Source of the DNA: Brevibacillus sp. JNUCC-41
GTDB taxonomy: Bacteria > Bacillota > Bacilli > Bacillales > DSM-1321
Assembly (NCBI RefSeq): GCF_014844095.1
Contig: NZ_CP062163.1
Coordinates: 2,947,501-3,011,500, forward strand
DNA: 64,000 nucleotides
Direction of reading: 5' to 3'
A program made the position numbers and the translations under genes. The notes beneath the pieces were generated by a model. That model was not told the origin of the DNA, ran no database searches, and was given only the letters and a program-made list of their open reading frames with translations. Shown here in pieces: positions 44,713 to 53,293 of this stretch (its first letter is position 1; each line of letters starts with the position of its first letter).

Positions 44713-45579
44713 ATGGTATATCGACTACTTGCGGTCAATATTGACGGGACATTGCTCCAGTCGAATGGCCGTTTAAATAAATCGACTAAAGAAGCAATAG
44801 ATTATGTTCACCAAAAAGGTGTCCATGTTGCACTTGTGACGTCAAGAAACTATCACTCAGCAAAAAAAGTGGCCAAAGCCCTAAAAATAAATCCGATGAT
44901 GGTTGCTCAGCAAGGGGCCTTTGTCGGAGCTTCCGTAGAAAAGCCGATAATGGTAAAAAGAATATCGGAAGAACTGACTGTAGAGCTCGTGCAAATGCTT
45001 GAAAAGACCACATGCCAAATATTGCTCATTCATGAAAAATACTCTCTGGGCAATCGGGTGAACCTTCCGGACAATTTGCTAGGTAAATCGGTTATGTATT
45101 TGAATGAACAAAATATTTATGCTCAAAATTATGTGGACGATATCAGTGAAGAGCTTATTGACCAACCGATGGCCCCGACGAAGATGGACGTAATATTCTC
45201 AGAGAAAAGTGATCAAAATGATATGTTGAAATTGATGAAGAAAATGTTCCCTGAAGTGGATGCAATATTACATCCAGGACATAAAATTACAATCGTTCCG
45301 AAGGGGGTTTCTAAATGGAGTGGTGTATTGTATTTAGCCGACCATTTAGAGGTTAGAAGAACGGAAATCGTCTCGATTGGCGATGGATTGGATGATATGG
45401 AGATGATTGCCGGATCTGGTCTAGGTGTTGCCATGGGCAATGCGGATGAGGAAGTAAGGAAAGTGGCAAAATGGGTGACGCGCTCCAATGATCAAGATGG
45501 TGTTGCCTATATGCTGAGGGAATTTTTCAGGAAACAGCATCCAATCGAATTTTTACAAAAGATGAATATGCTTAAGTGA
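44713..45579 (+). CDS. yhaX: YhaX, HAD-superfamily (Cof-type) protein with altered nucleophile
   Basis: This 288-aa Cof-type HAD protein has motif I as AVNIDGTLL, motif II as ALVTSRN, a lysine in KGVSKWSGV and motif IV as SIGDGLDDMEMI. In catalytic HAD phosphatases motif I is DxDGT; here the first Asp, the nucleophile, is Asn (codon AAT at 44734-44736), so phosphatase activity is doubtful. YhaX of B. subtilis is expressed in sporulation. GGGGAGA at 44700-44706 favours the ATG at 44713 over 44698. Confidence 0.85.
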   Translation: MVYRLLAVNIDGTLLQSNGRLNKSTKEAIDYVHQKGVHVALVTSRNYHSAKKVAKALKINPMMVAQQGAFVGASVEKPIMVKRISEELTVELVQMLEKTTCQILLIHEKYSLGNRVNLPDNLLGKSVMYLNEQNIYAQNYVDDISEELIDQPMAPTKMDVIFSEKSDQNDMLKLMKKMFPEVDAILHPGHKITIVPKGVSKWSGVLYLADHLEVRRTEIVSIGDGLDDMEMIAGSGLGVAMGNADEEVRKVAKWVTRSNDQDGVAYMLREFFRKQHPIEFLQKMNMLK

Positions 45580-45620
45580 ATGGCAGGGCTCCTTCATTTA
45601 GAAGGGGCCCCATTCAGATA
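45580..45620 (+). terminator. hairpin after yhaX
   Basis: AATGG-GGGCTCCTTC and GAAGGGGCCC-CATT form a long imperfect stem at 45579-45615; the T-run is weak, so termination is uncertain. Confidence 0.5.
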
Positions 45621-45712
45621 ATGCAGCTTGCGAGGCCTGTTTCATTTCATAAATAATTATAAGCTTCTTTCCATAAACTAAAGGAAAATCAGTAATGGAA
45701 AGGAAGAATTCA

Positions 45713-45967
45713 ATGGGTGTAATCAATGCAAAAGAAGTGCAAGTCGGTGACGAGGTGTTTGTGATTTATAATAATCCCCATGTTCCCACCGTTTCGAATA
45801 TAAGAGCAGCGGAAATTGTTCCGCATCCCAAAGACCCCAATGCAGTTGCCTTGTTCCTGAACGATACATTTCATACGATTGAGGATGATGATGCCTTGTT
45901 CACTTCGGAAGCCGCAGCGGAAAAAGCCTACAGTGACTATATGTATAATCAGGACCAGATGACTTGA
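45713..45967 (+). CDS. SplA/YhzC-like small protein
   Basis: This 84-aa protein has the pattern VQVGDEVFVIYNNPHVPTVS, then IRAAEIVPHPKDPNAVALFL and an acidic tail. The GDxVxVIYRNPH-like motif is that of SplA, the regulator of the spore photoproduct lyase operon, and of the related YhzC. In this copy Arg of YRNPH is Asn (YNNPH). AAAGGAAG at 45698-45705 selects the ATG at 45713. No splB-like gene is in the window, so it is more likely YhzC-like. A terminator follows. Confidence 0.7.
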   Translation: MGVINAKEVQVGDEVFVIYNNPHVPTVSNIRAAEIVPHPKDPNAVALFLNDTFHTIEDDDALFTSEAAAEKAYSDYMYNQDQMT

Positions 45968-46010
45968 AAAGGCGTTTACTTCGCTTTACTGAAAGAGAAT
46001 GAATAGAAGA

Positions 46011-46045
46011 AAGCCCTCGCTTATAGAGCGGGGGCTCTTTTTGAG
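46011..46045 (+). terminator. terminator before the repeat array
   Basis: AGCCC-CGCT and AGCGGGGGCT around TATAG, then TTTTT. It ends transcripts of the SplA-like gene. Confidence 0.75.
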
Positions 46046-46048
46046 CAT

Positions 46049-46627
46049 ATTCACGAGTAAAAGCTCGAATTCACGAGTATATGCTCCAAATTCACGAGTA
46101 AAGGCTCTGAATTCACGAGTAACGCTCGAATTCACGAGTAAAAGCTCGAAATTCACGAGTAAAAGCTCTGAATTCACGAGTAAAAGCTCGAAATTCACGA
46201 GTATATGCTCCAAACTCACGAGTAAAAGCTCGAAATTCACGAGTAAAAGCCCGAAATTCACGAGTAAAAGCCCGGAATTCACGAGTAACGCTCGAATTCA
46301 CGAGTATATGCTCCAAACTCACGAGTAAAAGCTCGAAATTCACGAGTAAAAGCCCGAAATTCACGAGTAAAAGCCCGAAATTCACGAGTAACGCTCGAAA
46401 TTCACGAGTGAAAGCTCGAAATTCACGAGTATTTGCTCCAAACTCACGAGTAAAAGCCACAAATTCACGAGTATATGCTCGAAATTCACGAGTAACGCTC
46501 GAATTCACGAGTAAAAGCTCGAAATTCACGAGTATATGCTCCAAACTCACAAGTAAAAGCCCGAAATTCACGAATAATGCTCGAAATTCACGAGTAAAGG
46601 CTCTGAATTCACGAGTGTTTGTTCCAA
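46049..46627. repeat. tandem array of about 28 units of ~21 bp
   Basis: The unit is ATTCACGAGTAAAAGCTCGA with one more A; about 28 copies follow each other without spacers, most 21 bp, with 19- or 20-bp forms having AACGCTCGA. Each unit contains CGAG...CTCG, so single units can fold and neighbouring units can pair. Variants (ATATGCTCCAA, AAAAGCCCGAA, AACGCTCGA) recur in the same order every five or six units, which indicates duplication of blocks. The last copy grades into degenerate sequence up to about 46660. Frames stay open on both strands only because of the repeat; I do not regard them as genes. Confidence 0.95.
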
Positions 46628-46702
46628 ACTTATGTGTAAACGCACCCACACTTACATGTCAGAAGCCAGTAGTGTTAAAACAGCATATTTTGCGGGTGAA
46701 TT

Positions 46703-46747
46703 AAAAAAACTGCCACTCATTTTTTCAGGAAAACAGAGTGACAGTTA
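46703..46747 (-). terminator. terminator of the DinB-like gene
   Basis: On the minus strand AACTGTCACTC and GAGTGGCAGTT pair across a 17-base loop and are followed by seven T-rich positions. Confidence 0.75.
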
Positions 46748-46755
46748 TGGCTTTA

Positions 46756-47205
46756 TCAGTTATTGGATTGTATAAATAGTTTCATTGCGTGAATTTGCCC
46801 AATATGGTTGGTTTCGTGGAGCACTACAAAATTAATAAATTCCCCGACTGTTTCCATTCCGTTGAAAGGCTGTGCTGTTTTTTCTGTCAATCGTTCTTCC
46901 GGAATTTCAAGAAGTCGATCAAGTTGCTCATGCAGCTGTTGCTTTAATAATTCAACGCTAGGTACGTCCCCGCTCCAGTTCGCTGGTTTTGAACCATATC
47001 CGAATAGTTGGCTGTAATTCGCTGGCAAATCACTGTTGGATTTCAATAAAAAATTTTCGGCTGCAGTAAGGACATGTCCAAGATGCCAATGGATTGTATT
47101 ATTAAAACCTTCAGGCTGAACATCCATAAACTCTGGATTGATTCCCTCGATTTCTTTTAAAAGATTGCTGCGCATGACCGTTAGCTGATTTTTTATATAA
47201 TTCAT
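46756..47205 (-). CDS. DinB-family putative metal-dependent protein
   Basis: This 149-aa four-helix protein has the DinB metal-site histidines in IHWHLGHVL (about 39-47) and HETNHIGQI near the end, with a third position between. DinB/YfiT-like members use this site for thiol transfer, and others have unknown activity. AAAGGGGAA precedes the ATG at 47205, so the longer frame to 47223 is not used. It faces the repeat array and has its own terminator. Confidence 0.75.
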   Translation of the reverse strand: MNYIKNQLTVMRSNLLKEIEGINPEFMDVQPEGFNNTIHWHLGHVLTAAENFLLKSNSDLPANYSQLFGYGSKPANWSGDVPSVELLKQQLHEQLDRLLEIPEERLTEKTAQPFNGMETVGEFINFVVLHETNHIGQIHAMKLFIQSNN

Positions 47206-47577
47206 TTTACATTCCCCTTTCAATCTTGTTTTTCTAAATGCTATCTCATGAAATTATAGCAAGGATAATTCAATATTATCAAATTTTAGATAAGTCTTTT
47301 CACGAAAGAAAGGATTATCGATTCTTAATTTCTTTTTTAGGGTTTTAATTGTCAGTTAATAATCGGAATGAATGCATTTGAAGCGAGTAGCTCTAATTTG
47401 GTTTGGTTGAGTGCAAGACATATGCCCAAGGGATACAGGGTTCATGAACTCTTAAGCCAAAGGTTGGAGTTTTTTTGCTGTTAATTAATTGACAAATATT
47501 CCTATTACTCTTTTATGTGGACTAGTATAATGAAATATATTGGATAATTAATCCATTAGTATGTGGGGAGATGACAT
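47206..47577 (+). other. 372-bp intergenic region
   Basis: AT-rich DNA between divergent genes. TTGACA near 47488 and TATAAT near 47526 are too far apart to form one promoter. A weak hairpin with AACTC/GAGTT and seven T lies at about 47449-47480 and points forward. Nothing else is recognisable. Confidence 0.4.
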
Positions 47578-47976
47578 ATGATGAAAAGGAAACAGCTGCT
47601 TGTTGCACTTAGTCTATTATCAATTACGGTAGCTTCAGGTTGTACAACAAAGCAAGAACGTATTTCCGTCCAAAAATATGAAGGTAAAAACTACAAATTC
47701 GAAGCATATAAACAAAAGGTAGAAGTGGCGAAAACAGAAAAAACAAAAGAAATAATAAAGAATGCGGATTGGGAAGAGTTCGCATTGGAGAAGGATCATC
47801 CTAAGGCGGACTTCATCTTTTATTTTAATGATGAAAAAAGCGAAGGTAAAATGGCTGTATATTATGTTTGGATTAATACTGATGAAAATATTGTAGAATT
47901 AACCAAGGATAAATATAGCAAATATGCACAGTTAAATAGAAAGGATTCTGAAACTATATTAAGACTTCTGCATTAA
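47578..47976 (+). CDS. putative lipoprotein, 132 aa
   Basis: The N-terminus MMKRKQLLVALSLLSITVAS followed by GC is a lipoprotein signal peptide with lipobox VASGC, so the mature protein should be lipid-anchored outside the membrane. The rest is Lys/Glu-rich with a compact FIFYFNDEKSEGKMAVYYVW strand region. No family recognised. GGGGAGATGAC precedes two adjacent ATGs (47578, 47581). It is a single gene. Confidence 0.7.
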   Translation: MMKRKQLLVALSLLSITVASGCTTKQERISVQKYEGKNYKFEAYKQKVEVAKTEKTKEIIKNADWEEFALEKDHPKADFIFYFNDEKSEGKMAVYYVWINTDENIVELTKDKYSKYAQLNRKDSETILRLLH

Positions 47977-48104
47977 TGAAAAGGAGGAGATAGGCAGTAC
48001 CTGCACTTTCTAAAAACCTCCAGCCAAGCATTTTTTCATTGCATTTAGAATTCACATGTGACCGAGTGGCCAGTTATTTATGGGGTAATCTTTTGGAGGG
48101 GCTT

Positions 48105-48589
48105 ATGAGGAAAATTACTTTATCTAATGGAAAAATGGTGGAAGTTGAATGTTTAAGCGCGCTTTGACAAGTGGGGAAGTAGAAGCAGAGGGTGGTGTAA
48201 TAGTCGAATCTGAATATTTTCATGCTCACCAAGACGTTGCATACCCCATTGAAGGTTTAGTGATATTAGCATCTAAACGCCATATTAAGTGCTTTGATGA
48301 ATTAAATGAACGAGAAAAGGTTGATTACATAAACGTATTAACCAGGATTAGAAAAGCTCAAAGGGAAGTATTGGGGGTAAACCACGTTTATTATTTTTAC
48401 AATGAGGATACTTTCCACCATTTTCATACTTGGATGGTTCCTCGATATGAATGGATGTACGAGTTTGGACGTTCGGTGGAATCAGTTAGACCAGTTTTGC
48501 TGCATGCAAGAAACAGCTTGAATGATGTTGAAAATTTAAAAACTGTAATGGATGGAATCGAGGCATTAAAAAAAGAATTAAACCGATAA
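48105..48589 (+). pseudogene. HIT-family protein gene with an N-terminal frameshift
   Basis: GGAGGGG at 48096-48101 leads to ATG at 48105, which opens MRKITLSNGKMVEVECLSAL and stops at TGA 48165. The rest of the protein continues in another frame from there (LTSGEVEAEGGVIVESEYFH). HIT proteins normally begin with a CxxC knuckle; here TGTTTAAGCGCG reads as CLS then GCG where a Cys codon is expected, consistent with a short deletion near 48158-48161. The HIT motif remains as HHFHTWMVPRYEW. The downstream frame could start at ATG 48149 (GGTGG 12 bp before), giving a 146-aa protein without the knuckle. It may be broken or shortened. Confidence 0.65.
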
Positions 48590-48618
48590 TCCTTCCTGTT
48601 CAATGTTTAAAAAAGGAG

Positions 48619-48653
48619 AAAGAACCCATTTTCCATACAAGTCCGGGTTCTTT
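48619..48653 (+). terminator. bidirectional terminator between HIT and dimethylargininase-like genes
   Basis: AAAGAACCC (48619-48627) and GGGTTCTTT (48645-48653) with a 17-base loop, between convergent genes. Confidence 0.65.
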
Positions 48654-48661
48654 CATTCTGC

Positions 48662-49540
48662 TCAGGCTGAATCAGTCTTCTTATTCGTTGTCCTCAATAG
48701 TGGCATTGTGCAACAACGGAAAGAGCCACCGGACTTGATGATTTCGCTTATATCGATTTCAATGACTTCGTATCCGCGTTCACGAAGCTGGCTATTTACC
48801 TGTTTATTACATGGTAGACTGAATAACCTTTTATTGCCAATCGAAAGCACGTTGGTTCCTAATGTGAATTGTTCTTCTTTAGTCACTTCTATCATGTCGT
48901 AACGTGAAGCTAATAAATCCATCTCTTTTTTTGTAAAGGACTCTGGAAAAATAAGCGCTTCAGTCGGTGATATGATATTGAAAACACAATCTAAATGAAG
49001 GAATGTTTCAATGAAAGGAACCGCGATGACATCGTATTCCGGTAATAGGGATTGAAGATGCTTGACGGATGTTTCATCCGTTCTTTCACTGATTCCAATA
49101 TAGATGGTCTTTCCGTCAATAATGACATCCCCGCCCTCAATATAATTTTTGAGGAGGTTGAAATATGAGATACCATTCGTTTCGAGCCAGGATTTCAATA
49201 TTTGTTCTTCACCCTGCCTTATACCTGTTGCCAATTCAGCAACGTATACGGTATTGCCAAGAGTAAAACCGATATCCCTCGTGAAAACTTGTTCTGGATA
49301 TGTAAATTGTGGCGGAAGTTTTATGACTTCAATCCCTTCATGTTCAAGAGCCTTAATAAATTGGGCGTGCTGCTTCATGGCAAGTGCCTGATCGATATTT
49401 TCTTCTTGAAACTCTTTTTGAGTTTCGTTAATGATCTCGCGGATTTCCATATAACGTGGTTCACAGACGATCACCCGTGATAGCTTTGAATATTCACTTG
49501 CACAATAAGCTTCCAGTTCTTCGTTTATTTTGTTCACCAT
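48662..49540 (-). CDS. dimethylarginine dimethylaminohydrolase / amidinotransferase-like enzyme
   Basis: This 292-aa member of the guanidino-group modifying superfamily has FTRDIGFTLGNTV, EGGDVIIDGKTIYIG, the catalytic His in ETFLHLDCVFNII and the catalytic Cys in SGGSFRCCTMPLLR. The full Cys-His-acid set is visible. The family hydrolyses or transfers amidino groups of arginine derivatives; bacterial substrates vary. The frame continues to 49627, but GAGGGAGC (complement of 49545-49554) and the start VNKINEELEAYCASEY favour the ATG at 49540. It is a single gene convergent with the HIT gene. Confidence 0.82.
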   Translation of the reverse strand: MVNKINEELEAYCASEYSKLSRVIVCEPRYMEIREIINETQKEFQEENIDQALAMKQHAQFIKALEHEGIEVIKLPPQFTYPEQVFTRDIGFTLGNTVYVAELATGIRQGEEQILKSWLETNGISYFNLLKNYIEGGDVIIDGKTIYIGISERTDETSVKHLQSLLPEYDVIAVPFIETFLHLDCVFNIISPTEALIFPESFTKKEMDLLASRYDMIEVTKEEQFTLGTNVLSIGNKRLFSLPCNKQVNSQLRERGYEVIEIDISEIIKSGGSFRCCTMPLLRTTNKKTDSA

Positions 49541-49913
49541 AAATGAGCTCCCTCTAAATAGAATTGTATCTTTACTATTTCCTCTTTTTTCTAGAAAGAA
49601 ACATAAAATTATATCATCGAACTGCACCGCTAAATTTGGATGGGTTAAAACTAACTTCTCTGATCGCCCCTAATAAATGATTCCGGTATAAACGGGTTAG
49701 AGTCTTTCAATTCGAAGAAAGTTCTGTTTAAAAAACATTCCAGTCGTTTTCAGAAATCCGCTCCCTTTCACGATATCGTCAAACTGATTTAAAAATTTCA
49801 TCTAGATAAAGCCGAATTTAAAATAATCGTATACGGCACCTAGGGAAAAAGGATTATTTTTTTTCGGGTCGAATATATAATGAGCATGCTTTTAATATAA
49901 GGGGGAGATTGTA
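49541..49913 (+). other. 373-bp intergenic region
   Basis: Promoter DNA for the two divergent genes. No hairpin with T-run, riboswitch fold or short gene was recognised; GGGGGAG of the acyl-CoA ligase lies at 49901-49907. Confidence 0.4.
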
Positions 49914-51530
49914 ATGATGGATACTCCATTGATCATGACTCAAATCATTGAGAGAGCTGAAAAATATTTTCCGAAGAAAGAGGTAGTTTCGCGTACGGAT
50001 GGTGGAATTCATACATTTACATACGCTGAGATTACTGAGCGTACAAGAAGGCTGACCAGTAGTCTTGAAAAATTCGGTATTCAAACAGGTGACCGTATTG
50101 GAACACTTGCCTGGAACCATCATCGGCATTTAGAAGCTTATTTTGCGATTCCTTGTCATGGTGCTGTCCTACATACAATCAATATGCGTCTGTCTCCTCA
50201 ACATGTATCTTATATCGTCAATAGTGCGGAGGATCGATTATTATTGATAGACCCGGATGTCATCCCCCTTTTGGAAGCAATTAAAGATGAGTTAACGTCA
50301 GTGGAAGGCTATATCATAATGACGGATAAAGATGAGCTGCCTGAAACGACCCTTTCACCTATTTACCATTATGAAAAATTATTGGCAGAAGGGAATCCGA
50401 AACAGCCATTCATTCAAACCTTGGATGAAAATGCACCTGCCGGAATATGTTATACTTCCGCCACGACCGGGAATCCAAAAGGTGTGGTTTATTCACATCG
50501 CGGAATTTTGTTGCATGCGATTGCACTGGGGCTTGCCGATTCTACAGCATTAAGCGAACGTGATGTGGCACTTCCTGTCGTGCCCATGTTTCATGTAAAT
50601 GCCTGGGGCATGCCTTTTGCCAGTGTTTGGTTTGGAACAAAGATGGTTTTGCCGGGACCTTATTTCACCCCAAAGATTTTGGCTGAGCTTATAGAAACAG
50701 AGAAGGTTACAATCGCAGCAGGGGTTCCGACGATATGGCTGGGCTTATTGAAGGAGCTAGAAGAAGGCAGCCATGATACGAGCAGCATTCGTGCTGTTTT
50801 ATGCGGAGGGTCGGCTGCTCCGAAAAGCATGATTCAAACCTTTGAACAAAAGTATGGGATACCATTCCTGCATGCTTATGGAATGACTGAAACAAGCCCG
50901 CTCGTATTTGTATCCAAACCAAAAAGCTATCAGGAAAATCTCTCTGAAGAAGAACTTTATGAGTTGAAGGCCAAGCAGGGCCTTGTTTCACCAATGATAG
51001 AAATTAAAGTGATCGGTCAGGGTGGCGAAGTGAAACCTGATGGAAAAGAAATGGGCGAATTGCTGATCAGGGGCCCTTGGATAGCGAATGAGTATTTTAA
51101 GGATGAGCGGTCAGAGGATACGTTTAAAGATGGCTGGCTGTATACGGGGGATGTTGTCACGATTGATGAAGAAGGATTCGTGAAAATCGTCGACCGGACC
51201 AAGGACTTGATAAAAAGCGGCGGTGAGTGGATTTCTTCCGTAGATATAGAGAATGCATTAATGGCCCATGATGCAATCTTTGAGGCGGCGGTGATTGCGG
51301 TGCCTCACGAAAAATGGCAGGAACGGCCGATTGCCTGTGTTGTTTTGAAGGACGCATACAAGGGGCAAGTGTCCCAGGAGAACATCATTGAATTTTTAAT
51401 GCCGCAGTTTGCAAAATGGTGGCTGCCCGATGAAGTGGTCTTTTTGGATGAAATTCCTAAAACGGGCGTTGGGAAGTTCTTGAAAAGGGCATTGCGTGAT
51501 CAGCTTCAGGATAAATATATCAATAAATAA
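49914..51530 (+). CDS. acyl-CoA synthetase (AMP-forming, fatty acid type)
   Basis: This 538-aa ANL-superfamily ligase activates a carboxylic acid to its CoA thioester via an adenylate. It shows the P-loop YTSATTGNPKGVVYSHRG, HAYGMTETSPLV, LLIRGPWIANEYF, the hinge YTGDVVTIDEEGFVKIVDRTKD and the catalytic lysine in PKTGVGKFLKRAL. A two-residue choice of start exists (ATGATG at 49914); GGGGGAGAT precedes. It belongs to the medium/long-chain type, and the enoyl-CoA hydratase gene 93 bp downstream suggests fatty acid breakdown. Confidence 0.9.
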   Translation: MMDTPLIMTQIIERAEKYFPKKEVVSRTDGGIHTFTYAEITERTRRLTSSLEKFGIQTGDRIGTLAWNHHRHLEAYFAIPCHGAVLHTINMRLSPQHVSYIVNSAEDRLLLIDPDVIPLLEAIKDELTSVEGYIIMTDKDELPETTLSPIYHYEKLLAEGNPKQPFIQTLDENAPAGICYTSATTGNPKGVVYSHRGILLHAIALGLADSTALSERDVALPVVPMFHVNAWGMPFASVWFGTKMVLPGPYFTPKILAELIETEKVTIAAGVPTIWLGLLKELEEGSHDTSSIRAVLCGGSAAPKSMIQTFEQKYGIPFLHAYGMTETSPLVFVSKPKSYQENLSEEELYELKAKQGLVSPMIEIKVIGQGGEVKPDGKEMGELLIRGPWIANEYFKDERSEDTFKDGWLYTGDVVTIDEEGFVKIVDRTKDLIKSGGEWISSVDIENALMAHDAIFEAAVIAVPHEKWQERPIACVVLKDAYKGQVSQENIIEFLMPQFAKWWLPDEVVFLDEIPKTGVGKFLKRALRDQLQDKYINK

Positions 51531-51623
51531 TGCTATATTTGTTTAATTATGACTTTTCTGCCTATTCCGTTAATGGTAGAAAAATATATAATAGAGTAAT
51601 AGAACGAAAGAGGAGGAAATAAA

Positions 51624-52421
51624 TTGAATATTGAATCGACATCACCTGCTGGTACTGTTTTAATAACATATTCGGACAGGACGGCTACTGTTGCAATGAA
51701 CCGTCCAGAGGCCATGAATGCCTTAAATCCGAAAATGCTGTATGATTTCATAAATGCCCTTAAGGAAGTAAGTGAGAATGATGAAGTGGACGTCGTCATT
51801 ATAAAAGGGAATGGCAAAGCATTTTCCGCAGGCGGTGACATTAAGATGATGCTCTCGCCTGAAAAAGAAAACGCTTTCGATGAACTGATGGATGGAATCA
51901 GTGAATTGGTGACCACTCTATACTTCATGCCTAAATTGACCATCAGTGCCATTCATGGTGCAGCTGCAGGACTTGGGTTGAGTATAGCGCTTGCAACCGA
52001 TCACCTTATTGCCGATTCGGACAGTAAGGTTGCGATGAATTTTATCGGGATTGGATTAATCCCTGATGGCGGCGGACACTTTTTCCTTGAACGCCGTCTT
52101 GGTGAAGTGGGTGCGAAAGAATTGATCTGGGAAGGTAAAGTGCTTACAGCTCTTGAAGCAAAAGAAAAGGGCATCATTCATGAAGTGGCAGAAGGAACCT
52201 TGGAACATGCGGTAGAGAAGAAAGTGCAATCATGGCTGCAAAGCCCGGTTCAGGCCATGATTAAAACGAAAAAAATCCTTAGTGAAAAAAATCGCCCACT
52301 ATTAATCAAGATCCTTGAGATTGAAAAAGCTGCTCAGATGAAAATGCGCCAAACGGCGGACCACCAAGAGGGAATAAAAGCTTTCGTGGAAAAAAGAAAA
52401 CCGAACTTCATCGGAAAATGA
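51624..52421 (+). CDS. yhaR: enoyl-CoA hydratase/isomerase family protein (YhaR-like)
   Basis: This 265-aa crotonase-fold protein has the oxyanion-hole segments GKAFSAGGDIKMM and HGAAAGLGLSIALATDH and the second acidic region IGIGLIPDGGGHF. The first Glu of classical hydratases appears replaced (NFIGIGLIPDGG rather than PEI-type), so an isomerase or other crotonase activity is possible. The TTG start at 51624 is preceded by AGAGGAGG. Position, just before the yhzD/yhaO group, matches B. subtilis yhaR. A strong terminator follows. Confidence 0.82.
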   Translation: MNIESTSPAGTVLITYSDRTATVAMNRPEAMNALNPKMLYDFINALKEVSENDEVDVVIIKGNGKAFSAGGDIKMMLSPEKENAFDELMDGISELVTTLYFMPKLTISAIHGAAAGLGLSIALATDHLIADSDSKVAMNFIGIGLIPDGGGHFFLERRLGEVGAKELIWEGKVLTALEAKEKGIIHEVAEGTLEHAVEKKVQSWLQSPVQAMIKTKKILSEKNRPLLIKILEIEKAAQMKMRQTADHQEGIKAFVEKRKPNFIGK

Positions 52422-52428
52422 ATGAGAA

Positions 52429-52460
52429 AGGCCGTCACTTTCTAGTGACGGCCTCTGTTT
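52429..52460 (+). terminator. terminator after yhaR
   Basis: AGGCCGTCAC and GTGACGGCCT around TTTCTA, followed by CTGTTTG; ten-base perfect stem. Confidence 0.8.
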
Positions 52461-52771
52461 GTAGGCAAAAGGGATTCGGAAAACTTTTCTTTCATCAACG
52501 ATGTTCCTGCACCAACTGAACCAAAGTGAAACCTTCAACTCCTCGAGTATGGTTTCTTTCTAAAGTTTATTACAAAGTTGATTGGAGAGGGTGCCTGGGG
52601 CAGTAATCAACGTCCAAATTGTATAAGCCCTAAAAAAACGTAGGCAAACTTGAGTTTCATTGAGTTTATCTACAGTCTGGGTGGCGGTCATGATATGTGA
52701 CCGCCTTTTTTATATAAGGAATGTGTGGAAAACTTGATCATATTTTTCAGTGATTGCGCTTCCATTTCCAA
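52461..52771 (+). other. 311-bp interval with hairpins
   Basis: A stem GGCGGTCA (52683-52690) with TGACCGCC (52698-52705) and six T is a forward terminator without a gene before it. Just upstream, GTAG-AAACT and AGTTT-CTAC pair. Together with the terminator of yhaR this looks like two partly similar modules, perhaps fragments of a short repeated element. No gene recognised. Confidence 0.5.
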
Positions 52772-52960
52772 TCAGCGATGAAAAAGCAATAAAGCGCCTG
52801 AAGGTGATGTACAGCGATGTGTTCGATCTTGATAGTTTTTTTCCTTTAATAGATTTTGTCCCAATTCTTTTGCTTGTTCATCATTCTCGGCTGTAAATGG
52901 TTCATCCAATAGTTTTTCCCCTGACGGTTCAAAAACGGTCAATTTGTATATTCTGCTCAT
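52772..52960 (-). CDS. yhzD: YhzD-like small protein, 62 aa
   Basis: The protein reads SRIYKLTVFEPSGEKLLDEP, then FTAENDEQAKELGQNLLKEK and THRCTSPSGALLLFHR at the end, resembling the YhzD family of small Bacillus proteins found near yhaO. Function unknown. AGGGAG (complement of about 52971-52976) selects the ATG at 52960; the frame can be extended to 52981 without a site. It is isolated on the minus strand between yhaR and cysK. Confidence 0.65.
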   Translation of the reverse strand: MSRIYKLTVFEPSGEKLLDEPFTAENDEQAKELGQNLLKEKNYQDRTHRCTSPSGALLLFHR

Positions 52961-53293
52961 TTTCAAAAACTCCCTTGTCAATAATGATGCTGTCTTTTAT
53001 CTAAAGATAGGTGCTGTTATAAAAATTTTATCATTATCTGTCAATTTTGACTATTGTTATGTAAGGGAATGTATTAAGAAAGCGAACATTGATAAGTAGC
53101 TGAATATCTTGAAAAATGATGGTAAATAACTAAATCGAACTAATTTCATGGTTTCTTCCTTTATCTTTGGAAACAATGAAAACAAAACCTATTTATACTA
53201 GAGGAATTCTCTCCTTAAAATGAAAAATCATAAATGATATAATAAACCTGAGTAAAATGTAGGAAGTGTATGGAGCGAAGGGGGATTTTTTGA
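52961..53293 (+). other. 333-bp region upstream of cysK
   Basis: AT-rich. A TATAAT at 53238-53243 may be the cysK -10, without a good -35. No S-box, T-box or clear CymR operator was recognised. Confidence 0.4.

Noticed and set aside
46049-46627. CRISPR array
   Set aside because: Units follow one another with no unique spacers, and no cas genes are in the window.
45986-46704. Long open frames on both strands across the repeat array (products with repeated LLVNFE or NSRVKA words)
   Set aside because: They arise because a 21-bp unit keeps any frame open; there is no ribosome binding site, and variants of 19 and 20 bp shift the frame.
48603-48902. 99-aa forward ORF after the HIT gene
   Set aside because: It is mostly the reverse strand of the dimethylargininase-like gene and crosses a terminator.
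52961-53293. T-box or S-box leader for cysK
   Set aside because: No conserved core words of either riboswitch and no terminator before the gene.
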